A stretch of 64,000 nucleotides of DNA from Sphingobium nicotianae (GTDB lineage Bacteria > Pseudomonadota > Alphaproteobacteria > Sphingomonadales > Sphingomonadaceae), in NCBI RefSeq assembly GCF_018603885.1, contig NZ_JAHGAW010000006.1, forward strand, positions 62,001-126,000, read 5' to 3'. Positions 7,307 to 16,370 of this stretch are shown in pieces. A program made the position numbers and the translations under genes. Below the pieces are notes generated by a model. It did not search any database and was not told the DNA's origin. It saw nothing but the letters and a program-made list of their open reading frames with translations. Position 1 is the first letter of the stretch, and each line of letters starts with the position of its first letter.

Positions 7307-8686
7307 TTGAGCGTGGCGCAGCAATCGATCGACACGGTGCTCGAGCAGCCGGTCATGGGCAGCTATCGCTGGACCCTCTATCTCGCGTGCGGCTTTCTGA
7401 TGATGCTGGAGGGCTATGACGCCTATGTCGTCTCCAATCTCGCCGCCATCATCGCCAAGGGGCTCTCCATTCCGATCCCGCAGATGGGGGTCGTGTTCAC
7501 GGCGCAGTCGGCGGGCATGGCGCTGGGCTTCTATACCGTGCCGATGCTGGCCGACCGGATCGGCCGGCGCAACATCATCATCATCGGCGCGATCCTGTTC
7601 GGCGTCCTGACCCTGATGTCGGCGATGGTCGGCACGATGCAGCAATTCACGATCGTCCGGTTCCTGGCCTTCGCCGCGCTTGGCGGGACGATGCCGACGA
7701 TCGTCGCGCTGAACGCGGAATTCATGCCGGCGGCGCGGCGCGGCAAGCTCGTGACCTGGCTGTTCATCGCCCATGGTCTGGGCGCGTCGGTGGCCGGATT
7801 GCTGGGCCCGACCATCGTCGCCTATCATAGCTGGCAGGCGGCCTTCTGGGCGGGCGGGCTGCTCATGCTGCTGTTCGTGCCGTTTCTCTATCTCTACCTG
7901 CCGGAATCCTGCCGTTATCTCATCCTGCGCGATCCGCAGGACGCGCGGATCGGGCAGATCCTGCGACGCATCGCGCCTGGCCTGTCGTTCGCGCCGGGCA
8001 CGCGCTTCACGACGACCGAGACGAGGACGACGGGCATTCCGGTCGCGGATCTGTTCCGCGATGGCCGCGCCCCGATGACGGTGTTGCTCTGGGTCGCGAT
8101 GGGGGCGGCGCTGTGCGTGACCGCGACCTTCACCGCCTGGCTGCCGACCTATCTCCACGTGCTTGCCGGCCTGCCCGTCGCCACCGCGACGCGCATGACG
8201 GCGGTGTCGGCGTTCGGCGCGATCGTCGGGCCGATCCTGCTGACGATCATGATGAAGCGGCTGGGCATGCCGCTTGCCCTGATGGCGACCTTGCTGCTGG
8301 CCTTCGTGGCGATGACGTGCCTGGCGCTGGTCGGCGGGCTGCCCTGGCTCGGCTGGGCGCTCGGCGCCGCCTACGGCCTGCTGCTGATCGGATCGCAGGC
8401 TGGCCTCAACGGGCTGGTGGCAGCAAGCTATCCGACCTCGATCCGCTCGACGGGGATCGGCTGGGCGGGCGGCGTCGGCCGGCTGACGTCGATGATCGGT
8501 CCGGGGCTGGGCGGGATCATCCTGGCGGCAGGATGGGGCCCCTGGGAAATCTACCCCGCCATCGCCGCTCCGCTCCTGATGGCGGCCGTGGCGATGCTGA
8601 TCTTCCACTGGATCCGGGCCGGGGAGCCGGCCGTCGAGGCAGACCGGACGACGGGTCCCGGTGTCGCGGCGGCGGCGAGGCATTAG
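7307..8686 (+). CDS. MFS transporter, aromatic acid:H+ symporter (AAHS) type
   Basis: Twelve-helix inner-membrane permease of 459 residues. Typical AAHS features are present: the acidic first-helix motif LEGYDAYVVSNL, the loop 2-3 motif GFYTVPMLADRIGRRN, and PAARRGKLVTWLFIAHGLG in the N half. The likely start is TTG at 7307, with GGGAG 7 bases upstream; an in-frame GTG at 7313 is the alternative. It is divergent from the binding lipoprotein and shares its promoter region, including a palindrome at 7210-7227. AAHS members (PcaK, BenK, MhpT) import aromatic carboxylates; the actual substrate is not evident. Confidence 0.85.
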   Translation: MSVAQQSIDTVLEQPVMGSYRWTLYLACGFLMMLEGYDAYVVSNLAAIIAKGLSIPIPQMGVVFTAQSAGMALGFYTVPMLADRIGRRNIIIIGAILFGVLTLMSAMVGTMQQFTIVRFLAFAALGGTMPTIVALNAEFMPAARRGKLVTWLFIAHGLGASVAGLLGPTIVAYHSWQAAFWAGGLLMLLFVPFLYLYLPESCRYLILRDPQDARIGQILRRIAPGLSFAPGTRFTTTETRTTGIPVADLFRDGRAPMTVLLWVAMGAALCVTATFTAWLPTYLHVLAGLPVATATRMTAVSAFGAIVGPILLTIMMKRLGMPLALMATLLLAFVAMTCLALVGGLPWLGWALGAAYGLLLIGSQAGLNGLVAASYPTSIRSTGIGWAGGVGRLTSMIGPGLGGIILAAGWGPWEIYPAIAAPLLMAAVAMLIFHWIRAGEPAVEADRTTGPGVAAAARH

Positions 8687-9051
8687 GATCGCGCCTGGCT
8701 GCACGGAAAGTGTTAACCTGTGTGAGGTTCTCGAAGGGTATTTCGTTCAGAAATAATGACATGTGCCTCGAAACTTCGCGAACATCGCGCGTATGACGCA
8801 TGGCGTTTCGTCAAAAGTCCCGCGCGGGCCGAGCGGGGGTCTGATGTTTCGGGAATGGTTCAGACGAGTCAAAGAGCGGGCGCGGCCTGGCGCCTGATTG
8901 GCATGGCATGAAAGGTGGCGCGTAGGACAGAAGGTCGGGCGGTGCTTTCCGGCGAGGGCGGGGCACTGGCGTGGTTCATGATTTCCGCGTTGACGGCACG
9001 GTCCTGATGGTCGCGGTTCGACACACGCCCTGGACGGCAAGCGGACGCGGA
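8687..9051. other. non-coding stretch after the MFS gene
   Basis: No reading frame with family resemblance and no RNA gene is recognised here. Short runs such as CGCGCGGGCCGAGCGGGG look structured, but no convincing terminator with a T tract follows the MFS stop. Confidence 0.4.
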
Positions 9052-9082
9052 AAGGCCGCCGGGAGCTGGTCCCGACGGCCTT
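9052..9082 (-). terminator. terminator hairpin of the PEP-CTERM gene
   Basis: Arms AAGGCCGCCGGGA (9052-9064) and TCCCGACGGCCTT (9070-9082) form a 13-base stem with one G-T pair and a 5-base loop. On the minus strand it follows the PEP-CTERM stop by 19 bases and ends in TTTCC, a short T tract. Confidence 0.55.
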
Positions 9083-9101
9083 CCCGATGTGCAGCGATCG
9101 A

Positions 9102-9788
9102 TCAGGCGAAGCTGGCGACAGCCTTGCGGCCGCGCATCGCGGCGCCGGCGAGCGCGAAGCCGCCGATCATCATCGCCCAGGTCGCGGGCTCGGGCACGCC
9201 GGGATTGCCCGGCGTCGCCGAGTTGATCGTGATGTCGGCAAAAGCGACCTGGTTGGCCGAACCGCCGAAGTCCACCGACATGGCCGTGCCGGCGAAGGTC
9301 ACGCCGATCGGGACATAGGGGCAGAAGTTCGCGCCGAAGCAGCCCGGAACGCCGGCGCCGTTCTGCGTGGTCGGCAGGTTGATGGTGGCGAGGATCGACC
9401 CGGTGGCGTTGAGACCGCTGTACACGTTCACGAAGGCCGGGTTGTTGACGGCACTGTAGTAGAACGAGAAGCCGGTGTTGAAGCCGCCGGCAACGTTCAT
9501 CGTCGAGGCCGCACCGGTCAGGAAGAACAGCAGGTTGCCGCCGGTCGGCAGCGCCGCCGAGTTGCAATTACCGCCCGGCTGGACCGAGCAGGCAATGGCA
9601 TTGTTCGAGAAGCTGATGCCATAGTTGGTGCCGGGGCCGGAACCGAGGCTGCCGGTGCCACCATTATAATATTCGAGAACAAGTTCCTGAGCGTCGCCGT
9701 TCAGACCGGCAAAGTTCAGCGATTGAGCGCTGACAGGCATCGTGACGGTGGCAAGCAAAGCGCCTGCCAGAGCAAATGCAATCTTCAT
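9102..9788 (-). CDS. PEPxxWA-CTERM sorting domain protein
   Basis: Exported protein of 228 residues. It has a signal peptide (MKIAFALAGALLATVTMPVSAQ) and ends with VPEPATWAMMIGGFALAGAAMRGRK: a PEP-x-x-W-A box, a hydrophobic helix and a basic tail. This is the sorting signal recognised by exosortase/archaeosortase systems, common in sphingomonads. The middle is rich in Gly, Asn and Ser with paired cysteines (SVQPGGNCNS; PGCFGANFC) and no recognised domain. The ATG at 9788 has GGGAG 7 bases upstream. No exosortase gene is in the window. The role is probably cell-surface or matrix-associated. Confidence 0.88.
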   Translation of the reverse strand: MKIAFALAGALLATVTMPVSAQSLNFAGLNGDAQELVLEYYNGGTGSLGSGPGTNYGISFSNNAIACSVQPGGNCNSAALPTGGNLLFFLTGAASTMNVAGGFNTGFSFYYSAVNNPAFVNVYSGLNATGSILATINLPTTQNGAGVPGCFGANFCPYVPIGVTFAGTAMSVDFGGSANQVAFADITINSATPGNPGVPEPATWAMMIGGFALAGAAMRGRKAVASFA

Positions 9789-10224
9789 GATCAAACTCCC
9801 ACATGCCGCGTTCCCAGACGTATCGCGCAGCTGCTTGTTGGGACCCGCGGCACTTCCCACCAGCCTAGCGATCCGATCTATCTCGTGCGCCTGGTTCCCA
9901 ACGCAGGGCGCACGCAAAGATCACCGGGATATTAACCTTTTTTGCCATGCAAGAAGAGCGGAAAATTCTCGGTCGGGACACGTTTTGAGATTGTGCCGAA
10001 ATGGTGCAGATGATGCTTTGAAATATCTATAAATTTCAAAATCTTAACAAATTTCGCTTCCCAGTGGATACTCCACAGAGGGCCGATTTCCGGCTTTGCT
10101 GGCGGCTCCCGTTACCGTGGATGCCGCGATTGATCGTCACCGGTTCGGCTGTTCCCGATTCGCCGCAGGGGCTGGGCTCCCGCCGCGATCGGCGCGCCGA
10201 CCATCCTTCAGGACATGATGCGCC
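9789..10224. other. intergenic region with an AT-rich palindrome
   Basis: About 436 bases without a recognisable gene. The left half holds the ribosome site and presumably the promoter of the PEP-CTERM gene. An AT-rich island contains a perfect inverted repeat TTTGAAAT (10017-10024), 8-base spacer, ATTTCAAA (10033-10040), possibly a regulator site. Nothing else is recognised up to the end of the SDR gene at 10225. Confidence 0.4.
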
Positions 10225-10956
10225 TCACCAGGGAACCTGGCCATTTTCGCCGTACAGCCCGCCGGTCGGGCCATCCGCGCCGAGGAGGGCGAGGCCGACA
10301 GCTACCGCGGCGCCTTCGCCGGGCGGGCGGCCCTTGCCGCCCGAAAGCGCGGTGGCGCACAGGCCCGGATTGGCGGCGTTGACCTTGATCGGCGTGTCGA
10401 GCAGCTCGTTGGCGAACTGCACGGTGATGCCGTTCACCGCCGTCTTGGAGGTATTGTAGGCGAGCAGGCGGCTGAACGAGAAGGGCGCGTCGCGGCCGCT
10501 GCTGAGCGCGAGCGAGGCGAGGCCGGTCGACATGTTGACGATGCGGCCGGCGGGCGCGCGGCGCAGCAGCGGCAGCATCGCCTGGGTGACGGCGACGAGG
10601 CCGAAGACATTGGCCTCGTAGGTCTCGCGCATGATCGCCAGATCGGCACCGCTCGGCGGCACGTCGCGCTCCAGCGAGACGGCGGCGTTGTTGACCAATA
10701 TGTCGAGCCGGCCCCGGTCGGCGGCGATCCGCCCGGCGGCGGCCTCGATGCTGGCTGCGTCGGTGACGTCGATCGGCAGGAACTGCGCGTCGAGACCCTC
10801 GTCGCGCAACTTGGCTGCGGCCTCCTCGCCGGCCTGCGCATTGCGCGCGCCGACCAGCACGGCGGCGCCCGCCTTGGCGAGGCCGCGCGCGATCTCGAAG
10901 CCGATGCCCTTGTTGGCGCCGGTGACGAGGGCGACCTTGCCCGCCGCCTCAGACAT
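10225..10956 (-). CDS. short-chain dehydrogenase/reductase
   Basis: Cytoplasmic NAD(P)-dependent oxidoreductase of the classical SDR family, 243 residues. Cofactor motif TGANKGIG near residues 13-20, NNAA near 89-92, catalytic Ser in NMSTGLASL and the active-site YNTSK all present. The gene overlaps the upstream Rieske oxygenase gene by 8 bases, so the two are almost certainly one operon. The SDR may oxidise the alcohol or diol formed by the oxygenase, or reduce a ketone; the substrate cannot be read from sequence. Confidence 0.9.
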   Translation of the reverse strand: MSEAAGKVALVTGANKGIGFEIARGLAKAGAAVLVGARNAQAGEEAAAKLRDEGLDAQFLPIDVTDAASIEAAAGRIAADRGRLDILVNNAAVSLERDVPPSGADLAIMRETYEANVFGLVAVTQAMLPLLRRAPAGRIVNMSTGLASLALSSGRDAPFSFSRLLAYNTSKTAVNGITVQFANELLDTPIKVNAANPGLCATALSGGKGRPPGEGAAVAVGLALLGADGPTGGLYGENGQVPW

Positions 10957-11950
10957 CGAACGGTGCCGAGCGCGGATATTTCTCCATATATTGCAGGAAC
11001 TGGCCGAAATATTTGTCGCTGCGGATCAATGTGCTCTTCTGGAAGCCGCGGAAGCGCAACGAGAAGAGGATCGGCTCGTCCTCGGCATAGAGCTTGTGGA
11101 CATAGTCGACGCGCTTCTCGAGCTCGGCATCGGCCGCCTCATAGCCCATCTCCTCCGCCTGCGACTTGCGCATGGCGACGATGAAATAAGCGTCGGACCA
11201 GCCCGCCGCGACCTGCGAGCTGCCGGCCATGAACAGCCGTTCGATACCGCCGGTCAGCTGCAGGTGCGCGGCGAGCCAGGTGCCGCCATAAAGCTGCGTG
11301 TCGGCGACGCGCACGTTGGATTCCTGACGGACGGTCACAACATAATCGTCGAAATCGACACGGACCGGATTGGGGTCCGGGATATTATGGACCGTCTTCA
11401 GATGCTGGAAATCGACGAGGTTGGACGAGCTGATCCAGCCCTCGATCGGCCGCAGCGCATGATGATAGGCTTTGTAATAGACCTCGTCTTCCGAGAGATT
11501 GGGAAATTCCGGAAGATCGAACAAGGCTTCCTCACCATTGAAGGCCCAGATGATGCCCCAGCGCTCGCCGGCGGGATAGGGATGGATGCGCACGGCGGAG
11601 GGGATGACGGTCTCGTCGGGAATGTCGACGCATTGCCCGTCTGGCCCGAACTGCCAGTGATGATAGGCGCAGCGCACCGCGCCATTGACCAGGCAGCCTT
11701 GCGCGAGGTCGGCGCCGACGTGCGGGCAATAGGCGCTCTGCACGACCGGCTTCCCGTCCGGGCCGCGATAGACGATAACGCGGGTACCGAGGAAGTTGAC
11801 GCCGACGATCTTCCCCTCGGGCAGATCGGCCGCCAACATGAGCGGGTTCCAGTTCTTCAGATATTTGCCGTCATGCGCCTTGCCATAGACCTGGCCGGTA
11901 TGCGGCTGCGGAGGCGCGACCGGCGCCTCCTGAATGTTCGCGTCAGACAT
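10949..11950 (-). CDS. Rieske non-haem iron oxygenase, terminal oxygenase subunit
   Basis: A 333-residue oxygenase component. The N-terminal Rieske [2Fe-2S] domain carries Cys75-x-His77 (AYCPHVGADLAQG) and Cys94-x2-His97 (CAYHHWQF). The C-terminal domain has a mononuclear-iron motif NLVDFQHLKTVHN with Asp180, His183 and His188. The size and single-subunit organisation resemble the KshA/aromatic monooxygenase or O-demethylase groups more than two-subunit ring-hydroxylating dioxygenases. No beta subunit, ferredoxin or reductase gene is nearby, so electrons must come from proteins encoded elsewhere. It is the first gene of an operon with the SDR and starts at an ATG with GGAG upstream. A palindrome at 12007-12024 lies in its promoter region. 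Confidence 0.9.
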   Translation of the reverse strand: MSDANIQEAPVAPPQPHTGQVYGKAHDGKYLKNWNPLMLAADLPEGKIVGVNFLGTRVIVYRGPDGKPVVQSAYCPHVGADLAQGCLVNGAVRCAYHHWQFGPDGQCVDIPDETVIPSAVRIHPYPAGERWGIIWAFNGEEALFDLPEFPNLSEDEVYYKAYHHALRPIEGWISSSNLVDFQHLKTVHNIPDPNPVRVDFDDYVVTVRQESNVRVADTQLYGGTWLAAHLQLTGGIERLFMAGSSQVAAGWSDAYFIVAMRKSQAEEMGYEAADAELEKRVDYVHKLYAEDEPILFSLRFRGFQKSTLIRSDKYFGQFLQYMEKYPRSAPFDV

Positions 11951-12006
11951 CGGACTCTCCTTGATGGCGGCCTGCCTAACATGTCGCGCCGGGCGGGGAA
12001 ATAGTT

Positions 12007-12024
12007 TTTATAGTCGAGTAGAAT
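12007..12024. promoter_or_regulatory. copy 2 of the shared 18-base palindrome
   Basis: TTTATA-GTCGAG-TAGAAT, 57 bases upstream of the Rieske oxygenase start codon. It matches ATTNTA-N6-TANAAT except for the first base. Confidence 0.45.
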
Positions 12025-12056
12025 TATTGGAGGGGGCGGGGCCCTTGCTCAAACTT

Positions 12057-12194
12057 CCGTTCGTCCTGAGTAGGGGGTGAGCCTGTCGAGCCGCAGGCGA
12101 CCGAAGGTCAACACCCGTATCGAAGGATTCTGTGCCGCGCGGAGTCCTTCGATACGCCATTTCGACAAGCTCAATGGCTACTCAGGACGAACGG
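12057..12194. repeat. palindromic intergenic repeat, family A (copy 1)
   Basis: Inverted repeat with perfect 17-base ends CCGTTCGTCCTGAGTAG (12057-12073) and its complement at 12178-12194. The interior also contains facing ATCGAAGGA/TCCTTCGAT arms. The same termini occur at 32901-33028. It separates the Rieske operon from the tail of the TetR gene. Confidence 0.85.
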
Positions 12195-12237
12195 GAACAT
12201 AAGTCTGCTAAGGAAAGGAGTAGCGTAAGGAGCGCGC

Positions 12238-12993
12238 TCAGCTTCCCGCCGCAACCTTGCGCGCGGGCTGGGTGCCCGCAACGCCCTCCGCGCCGACGCC
12301 CTTGAGGATCATGTCGATCACGAAGGCCTTGTAGCGCTCGGCGGCCTGCGCAGGGCTTTCGCCACCGCGGCCGACCAGCTTGGCGGCATGCAGAATCTTC
12401 TCGCACAGGCCCATGATGGCGAGGAAGGTGAAGGCCGGGTCGATCGGCCGCAGCGTGCCCTCGGCGACGCCGGCGTCGATCAGGCCCTCGTAGATCTCCA
12501 GCGTCTTGCCCATCCACAGGTTGATCAGCTCGGTCGCGAGCGGGTCGGTCTCATTGTCGATGATCTCGACCATGAGGCGGTGGTAGAAGGGATTGACCAG
12601 GAAGAAGTCGACCATCGCGTCGATGCGGATGGCGAGGCGCTCCGGGGCAGACTTGGCGTCGTTGGCGCCCTCGATCTCGATGACGCGATCGCCAATCTCC
12701 TTGGAGAGCATGCGGGCGACGTCGACCAGCAGGCGGGTGCGATCCTGGAAATAATATTTGAAGAGGGTCAGATGGACCTTGGCGTGGCGCGCGGCGACCG
12801 AGAGGGAAAGCTTCTCCGGCGGCACGGTGCGCAGCAGCTCGGCAGTCTTCTCGATCAGCAGCTCTTTGCCGATCCGTCCCTTGCCGGTCGGTCGGCCGAT
12901 GGCGCGCGCCGTTTTGGCTTTGGTGGCCTTGGTGGCCTTGCGCGGGCTAGCCGATGGGGTCTGATCGCCGATTGGAATAATATCCTTCGCCAA
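12238..12993 (-). CDS. TetR family transcriptional regulator
   Basis: A 251-residue regulator. A basic, Lys/Ala-rich N-terminal tail (ATKATKAKTARAIGRPTGKGR) precedes the HTH: LLIEKTAELLRTVPPEKLSLSVAARHAKV followed by HLTLFKYYFQDRTRLLVDV. The rest is the helical ligand/dimer domain. No ATG is in frame at the N-terminus; a TTG at 12993 is the best start, with AAGGAA upstream at a long spacing. It is divergent from the CocE-like hydrolase. It is the only local regulator in the 6-18 kb block, so it is the leading candidate to bind the palindrome repeated in five promoters there (inference). Confidence 0.82.
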   Translation of the reverse strand: MAKDIIPIGDQTPSASPRKATKATKAKTARAIGRPTGKGRIGKELLIEKTAELLRTVPPEKLSLSVAARHAKVHLTLFKYYFQDRTRLLVDVARMLSKEIGDRVIEIEGANDAKSAPERLAIRIDAMVDFFLVNPFYHRLMVEIIDNETDPLATELINLWMGKTLEIYEGLIDAGVAEGTLRPIDPAFTFLAIMGLCEKILHAAKLVGRGGESPAQAAERYKAFVIDMILKGVGAEGVAGTQPARKVAAGS

Positions 12994-13103
12994 CGGATCG
13001 TCATTTCCTTCTTGTCGGCCGGAAGCGCCCGGGCGATGTTGAAACCCCTAGCTCTTCCCTCGCTTTTCGGCAACTCCCGCGGCGAAAAGGACAGTTTGCC
13101 ATA

Positions 13104-13136
13104 ATTATAATGATATTGAAATAGGACCGTCGGTCC
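13104..13136. promoter_or_regulatory. copy 3 of the shared palindrome plus an adjacent GC palindrome
   Basis: Between the divergent TetR and hydrolase genes. ATTATA-ATGATA-TTGAAA (13104-13121) is the weakest copy of the shared motif. Immediately beside it is the perfect palindrome GGACCGTCGGTCC (13124-13136), followed by another GGTCGGT at 13141-13147. Either could be the autoregulatory site of the TetR protein. Confidence 0.35.
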
Positions 13137-13184
13137 AGTAGGTCGGTAGGAAAGCGCGAAAGACGGGCAGCGAAGGGGCAGAGG

Positions 13185-14852
13185 ATGGCGAAGGGCTACA
13201 AGGACAGGCTGCGGGCGCCGCTCAATTCGCCGGAGTTTCGCGGGGCGCGAGCGCGGCGCTACGAGCGGATCGAGGCAGATGGCATGGTCATCGAGCGCGA
13301 CCTGCGGGTGCCAACGCGGTTCGGCTTCGACATCTGGATCGACCTGTTCCGCCCCGCCGATGCGCCCGTGCACATGCCGGTGCTGGTGGCCTGGACGCCT
13401 TATGGCAAGCATGACCCCGCGCCGCTCGCGACGATCTTCCCGGCCTCGGGCGTCGAGCCGGGCTGGATGTCCGACTATACCATCTTCGAGGCGCCGGATC
13501 CGCTGTTCTGGACGCGGCGCGGCTATGCGCTGATCACCGCGGACGTGCCGGGCACCTGGTATGCCGAGACGGAGGCGAGCTATTTCTCGCCGCGCGAGGC
13601 TGAGTGCCATTACGACCTCATCGAATGGGCGGGGACGCAGGACTGGTCCAACGGCAAGGTCGGTACATCGGGCGTCTCCTATCTCTCCTCCTCTCAGTGG
13701 AAGGTCGCGGCGCTGAAGCCACCCCATCTGGCCGCGATCAATGTGTGGGAGGGCTGGTCCGACACCTATACCGAGATCGTCCGCCATGGCGGCATCCCGG
13801 AGACGCATTTCTGGCCTTATATCCAGGTGCGCTGGGGCGTGTCGGACAGGCAGGTCGAGGATCTGTGGGCGCAGACCGTCGAGCATCCCTTCTTCGATGA
13901 GTATTGGAAGACTAAGGTCGCCGATTTCGCGGCGATCGATGTGCCGGCCTATGTCGTGGCGAGCTGGTCGGATCATGGCGTCCATACCCGCGGGACGCTG
14001 GAAGCCTACAAGGGACTCTCCTCGTCGCAGCGGTGGCTGGAAATCCACGGCAGCAAGAAATGGGGCTATTTTTACGAGCCGCCATCGGTGGCGCGGCAGG
14101 CGGCTTTCTTCGATCATTTCCTGAAGGGGGAAGCGACCGACCTCGCCAACTGGCCGCCAGTGCGGCTGCATGTGCGCGATCGCTTCGGCGTCGCGGTGCA
14201 GAAGCCGGCGGCGCAATGGCCGGTCGAGGACACGCGCTATGAGCGGCTTTATCTGGATGCCGCCGCGGGCGCGCTCAGCCGGGAGGCGCCGGCGCTGGCC
14301 GGCGAGGCCGTCTATGATCCGCTCGACCAGACAGGCGAGGCGGTGTTCGACCTGCGTGTCGACACCGAGACCGAGCTGGTCGGTCATATGAAGCTCAAGC
14401 TCTGGGTCTCGACGGACGAGGGCGACGATCTCGATCTCCATGTCGCGGTCGAGAAGCTGCGCGCGGATGGCACGAAAGAGGGCTTCGCGCATTGGGCGGT
14501 GTTCGAGGACGGGCCGGTGGCGCTGGGGTGGCTGCGCGTCTCGCGACGCGCGCTCGATCCGGACAAGTCCAGCGACTGGCAGCCGGTGCTGGCCAACGAC
14601 CGCGACGAGAAGCTGGCGCCCGGCGAGGTGGCCGAGGTGGACATCGAGATTCTGCCCTCGGGCACGCGCTTTCTGCCGGGCGAGACGCTGCGGCTGATCG
14701 TCAAGGGGCGAGACGTCTACAATCATCCCAAGCCGATGCTCTACATGCGGCATGAGGATACGGTGAACCGGGGCACGCATCGCATCCACAGGGGCGGTGC
14801 GCGGGCATCCTATCTGCTGGTGCCGGTGGTGGCGTTGGGCGAGCGGCTTTGA
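13185..14852 (+). CDS. CocE/NonD family hydrolase
   Basis: Serine hydrolase of 555 residues, the usual size for the family that includes cocaine esterase and X-Pro dipeptidyl-peptidase-like acylases. An N-terminal alpha/beta-hydrolase core carries the nucleophile Ser165 in GTSGVSYLSSSQW, Asp263 in VASWSDHGVHTRG and His288 in LEIHGSKKWG. The C-terminal part (from about residue 330) is the jelly-roll PepX_C domain (VFDLRVDTETELVGHMKLKLW). It probably cleaves an ester or amide. No signal peptide is seen, so it is likely cytoplasmic. The ATG has AGGGG upstream. It is divergent from the TetR gene. Confidence 0.88.
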   Translation: MAKGYKDRLRAPLNSPEFRGARARRYERIEADGMVIERDLRVPTRFGFDIWIDLFRPADAPVHMPVLVAWTPYGKHDPAPLATIFPASGVEPGWMSDYTIFEAPDPLFWTRRGYALITADVPGTWYAETEASYFSPREAECHYDLIEWAGTQDWSNGKVGTSGVSYLSSSQWKVAALKPPHLAAINVWEGWSDTYTEIVRHGGIPETHFWPYIQVRWGVSDRQVEDLWAQTVEHPFFDEYWKTKVADFAAIDVPAYVVASWSDHGVHTRGTLEAYKGLSSSQRWLEIHGSKKWGYFYEPPSVARQAAFFDHFLKGEATDLANWPPVRLHVRDRFGVAVQKPAAQWPVEDTRYERLYLDAAAGALSREAPALAGEAVYDPLDQTGEAVFDLRVDTETELVGHMKLKLWVSTDEGDDLDLHVAVEKLRADGTKEGFAHWAVFEDGPVALGWLRVSRRALDPDKSSDWQPVLANDRDEKLAPGEVAEVDIEILPSGTRFLPGETLRLIVKGRDVYNHPKPMLYMRHEDTVNRGTHRIHRGGARASYLLVPVVALGERL

Positions 14853-14857
14853 CTCTT

Positions 14858-14973
14858 AGCCCCTCCCCTTCAGGGGAGGGGTTGGGGTGGGGCTGGACGT
14901 TTTGGCAGTCTCGCTGCGCGAGCGATGCTGCGCATCGCCCCCACCCCTTCCCCCTCCCCTGAAGGGGAGGGGC
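14858..14973. repeat. palindromic intergenic repeat, family B (copy 1)
   Basis: Two self-complementary hairpins, AGCCCCTCCCCTTCAGGGGA... at the left and its complement at the right, bracket a core containing GCGATGCTGCGCATCGCC. The whole element is an inverted repeat between the convergent hydrolase and LLM genes and could also end transcription. A related element in the opposite orientation is at 59052-59169. Confidence 0.8.
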
Positions 14974-15107
14974 TGATCAGTCGGGTATCAGGAAAATCCC
15001 CCCAGAGCCGGCGGAGAGGAGCTGCCGGCCCTGGGGTATGCGGTGCTGCATGCGTCCGCCGGATTGCCGGGCGCCGGGGCGAAGTGCCCGGCGACCGCTT
15101 GCAAATC

Positions 15108-16244
15108 TCAGTTGCGGCCCCCGGACGCGAGCACCTTGTTGACCGCCGCGGCATTGGCGCCGCTGAATTCGTGGCGATTCTCATAAACCCAGTCGAACGA
15201 TTTCTCGCGCTGGCGGTTGGTGCCGTTGAAGCGCGGCATGACGTAGCGCGCCATCAGCTCGTAGCTGCGCTTGGTCGCTTCGTAGTTCATCCAGTTGGTG
15301 CCGGACATGAGGACCGTGCCGAACGGGCCGATCCGCTCCCACAGCTTCTCGAGATACTCGACAGCCTCGTCCGGCGTGCCGACCAGGCCGCCGCGCGCGG
15401 CGACCATCCTGGCCGGATCGTCGCCGCCCTTCTCGCGCGTCTCGGCATAGGCCTTGGGATTGAGGGCTTCGAGATATTTGAGCCAGGGGTCGTAGCCGAA
15501 GTGCAACGCCTTCTCCGCCTCGGCCTTGGTCTCGGCGAGGTGGAATGAGACGACGACGCGCAGATCGTCGCGATCGAGCGTGTTGCCATGCTCCTTCGCA
15601 GCTTCCTCGGCATGCGCCCAGGCGCCGTTCACGTCGCCGCCGCCCTGCGTCAGGATGCCCATGCCATAGCGGCCGGCGAGGCGCGAGCCGATCGGCGTGC
15701 GCGAGGTGGCAACGGCAAGCGTCGGGCGGGGATGGCTGTAGGGCGAGAGCTGCAGGCGGGCACCGTGCAGCGTGAACCAGTCGCTGTCATGATCGACCAC
15801 TTCGCCGTCGAGCAGCCTCATGATGACATCGACGCCCTCGACCAGTCGCTCGCGCTGCTGCTCCGGCGCGATGCCGAGCATCTGCGCATCGGAGATGAGC
15901 ATGCCGGGACCGAAGCCGAACATGGCGCGGCCGCGCGTCTGATGGTCGAGCTGCACGATGCGGTCCGCGACCATATAGGGGTGATGATAGGGCACGGAGA
16001 TGACACCGGCGCCGATGCGGATGCGCGAGGTGCGCTCGGCGGCGGTGGCGATGAAGAGATCCGGCGAGCCGTAGATCTGCAGGCCGCCGCTGTGATGCTC
16101 GCCGATCCACGCCTCGGTGAAGCCCAGATATTCGAGATACTGCACCAGATCGAAATCGCGCTGCATGCAGAGCGCGACATCCTCGTCATTGGTATGGTGA
16201 GGGGGCAGGAACACACCTGTCCGCACGTGACGCGATTCAACCAA
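15108..16244 (-). CDS. luciferase-like (LLM) flavin-dependent monooxygenase
   Basis: TIM-barrel enzyme of the bacterial-luciferase superfamily, about 378 residues, using reduced flavin supplied by a separate reductase. Recognisable landmarks are TGVFLPPHHTNDED at the N-terminus, EAWIGEHHSGG, RIRIGAGVISVPYHHPYMVADRIVQLDH and RAMFGFGPGML. A frame start at ATG 16280 is possible, but TTG at 16244 has GGGAG exactly 7 bases upstream and gives a normal N-terminus, so it is preferred. The gene is a single unit flanked by repeats; its promoter carries a copy of the shared palindrome. No flavin reductase is nearby. Confidence 0.85.
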   Translation of the reverse strand: MVESRHVRTGVFLPPHHTNDEDVALCMQRDFDLVQYLEYLGFTEAWIGEHHSGGLQIYGSPDLFIATAAERTSRIRIGAGVISVPYHHPYMVADRIVQLDHQTRGRAMFGFGPGMLISDAQMLGIAPEQQRERLVEGVDVIMRLLDGEVVDHDSDWFTLHGARLQLSPYSHPRPTLAVATSRTPIGSRLAGRYGMGILTQGGGDVNGAWAHAEEAAKEHGNTLDRDDLRVVVSFHLAETKAEAEKALHFGYDPWLKYLEALNPKAYAETREKGGDDPARMVAARGGLVGTPDEAVEYLEKLWERIGPFGTVLMSGTNWMNYEATKRSYELMARYVMPRFNGTNRQREKSFDWVYENRHEFSGANAAAVNKVLASGGRN

Positions 16245-16312
16245 GCAACTTCTCCCAGATCTGTTCTCGCCGCGAGCCATCCTTAGGCGCCCGCCATGCG
16301 CGTGACAAGATA

Positions 16313-16330
16313 TTTCTAGTTGATTAGAAA
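16313..16330. promoter_or_regulatory. copy 4 of the shared 18-base palindrome
   Basis: TTTCTA-GTTGAT-TAGAAA with perfect 6-base arms, 69 bases upstream of the preferred LLM start. The arms extend outward into ATA/ATAT with a one-base offset. Confidence 0.5.
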
Positions 16331-16370
16331 ATATACAACGGAAGGAGCGCGCGCTTTCCTCCTTCTTCCG

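Noticed and set aside
12855..14789. Minus-strand open frame of 644 codons opposite the CocE-like hydrolase
   Set aside because: The hydrolase has a full catalytic triad and ribosome site; the antisense frame has no recognisable domain and runs into the TetR gene.
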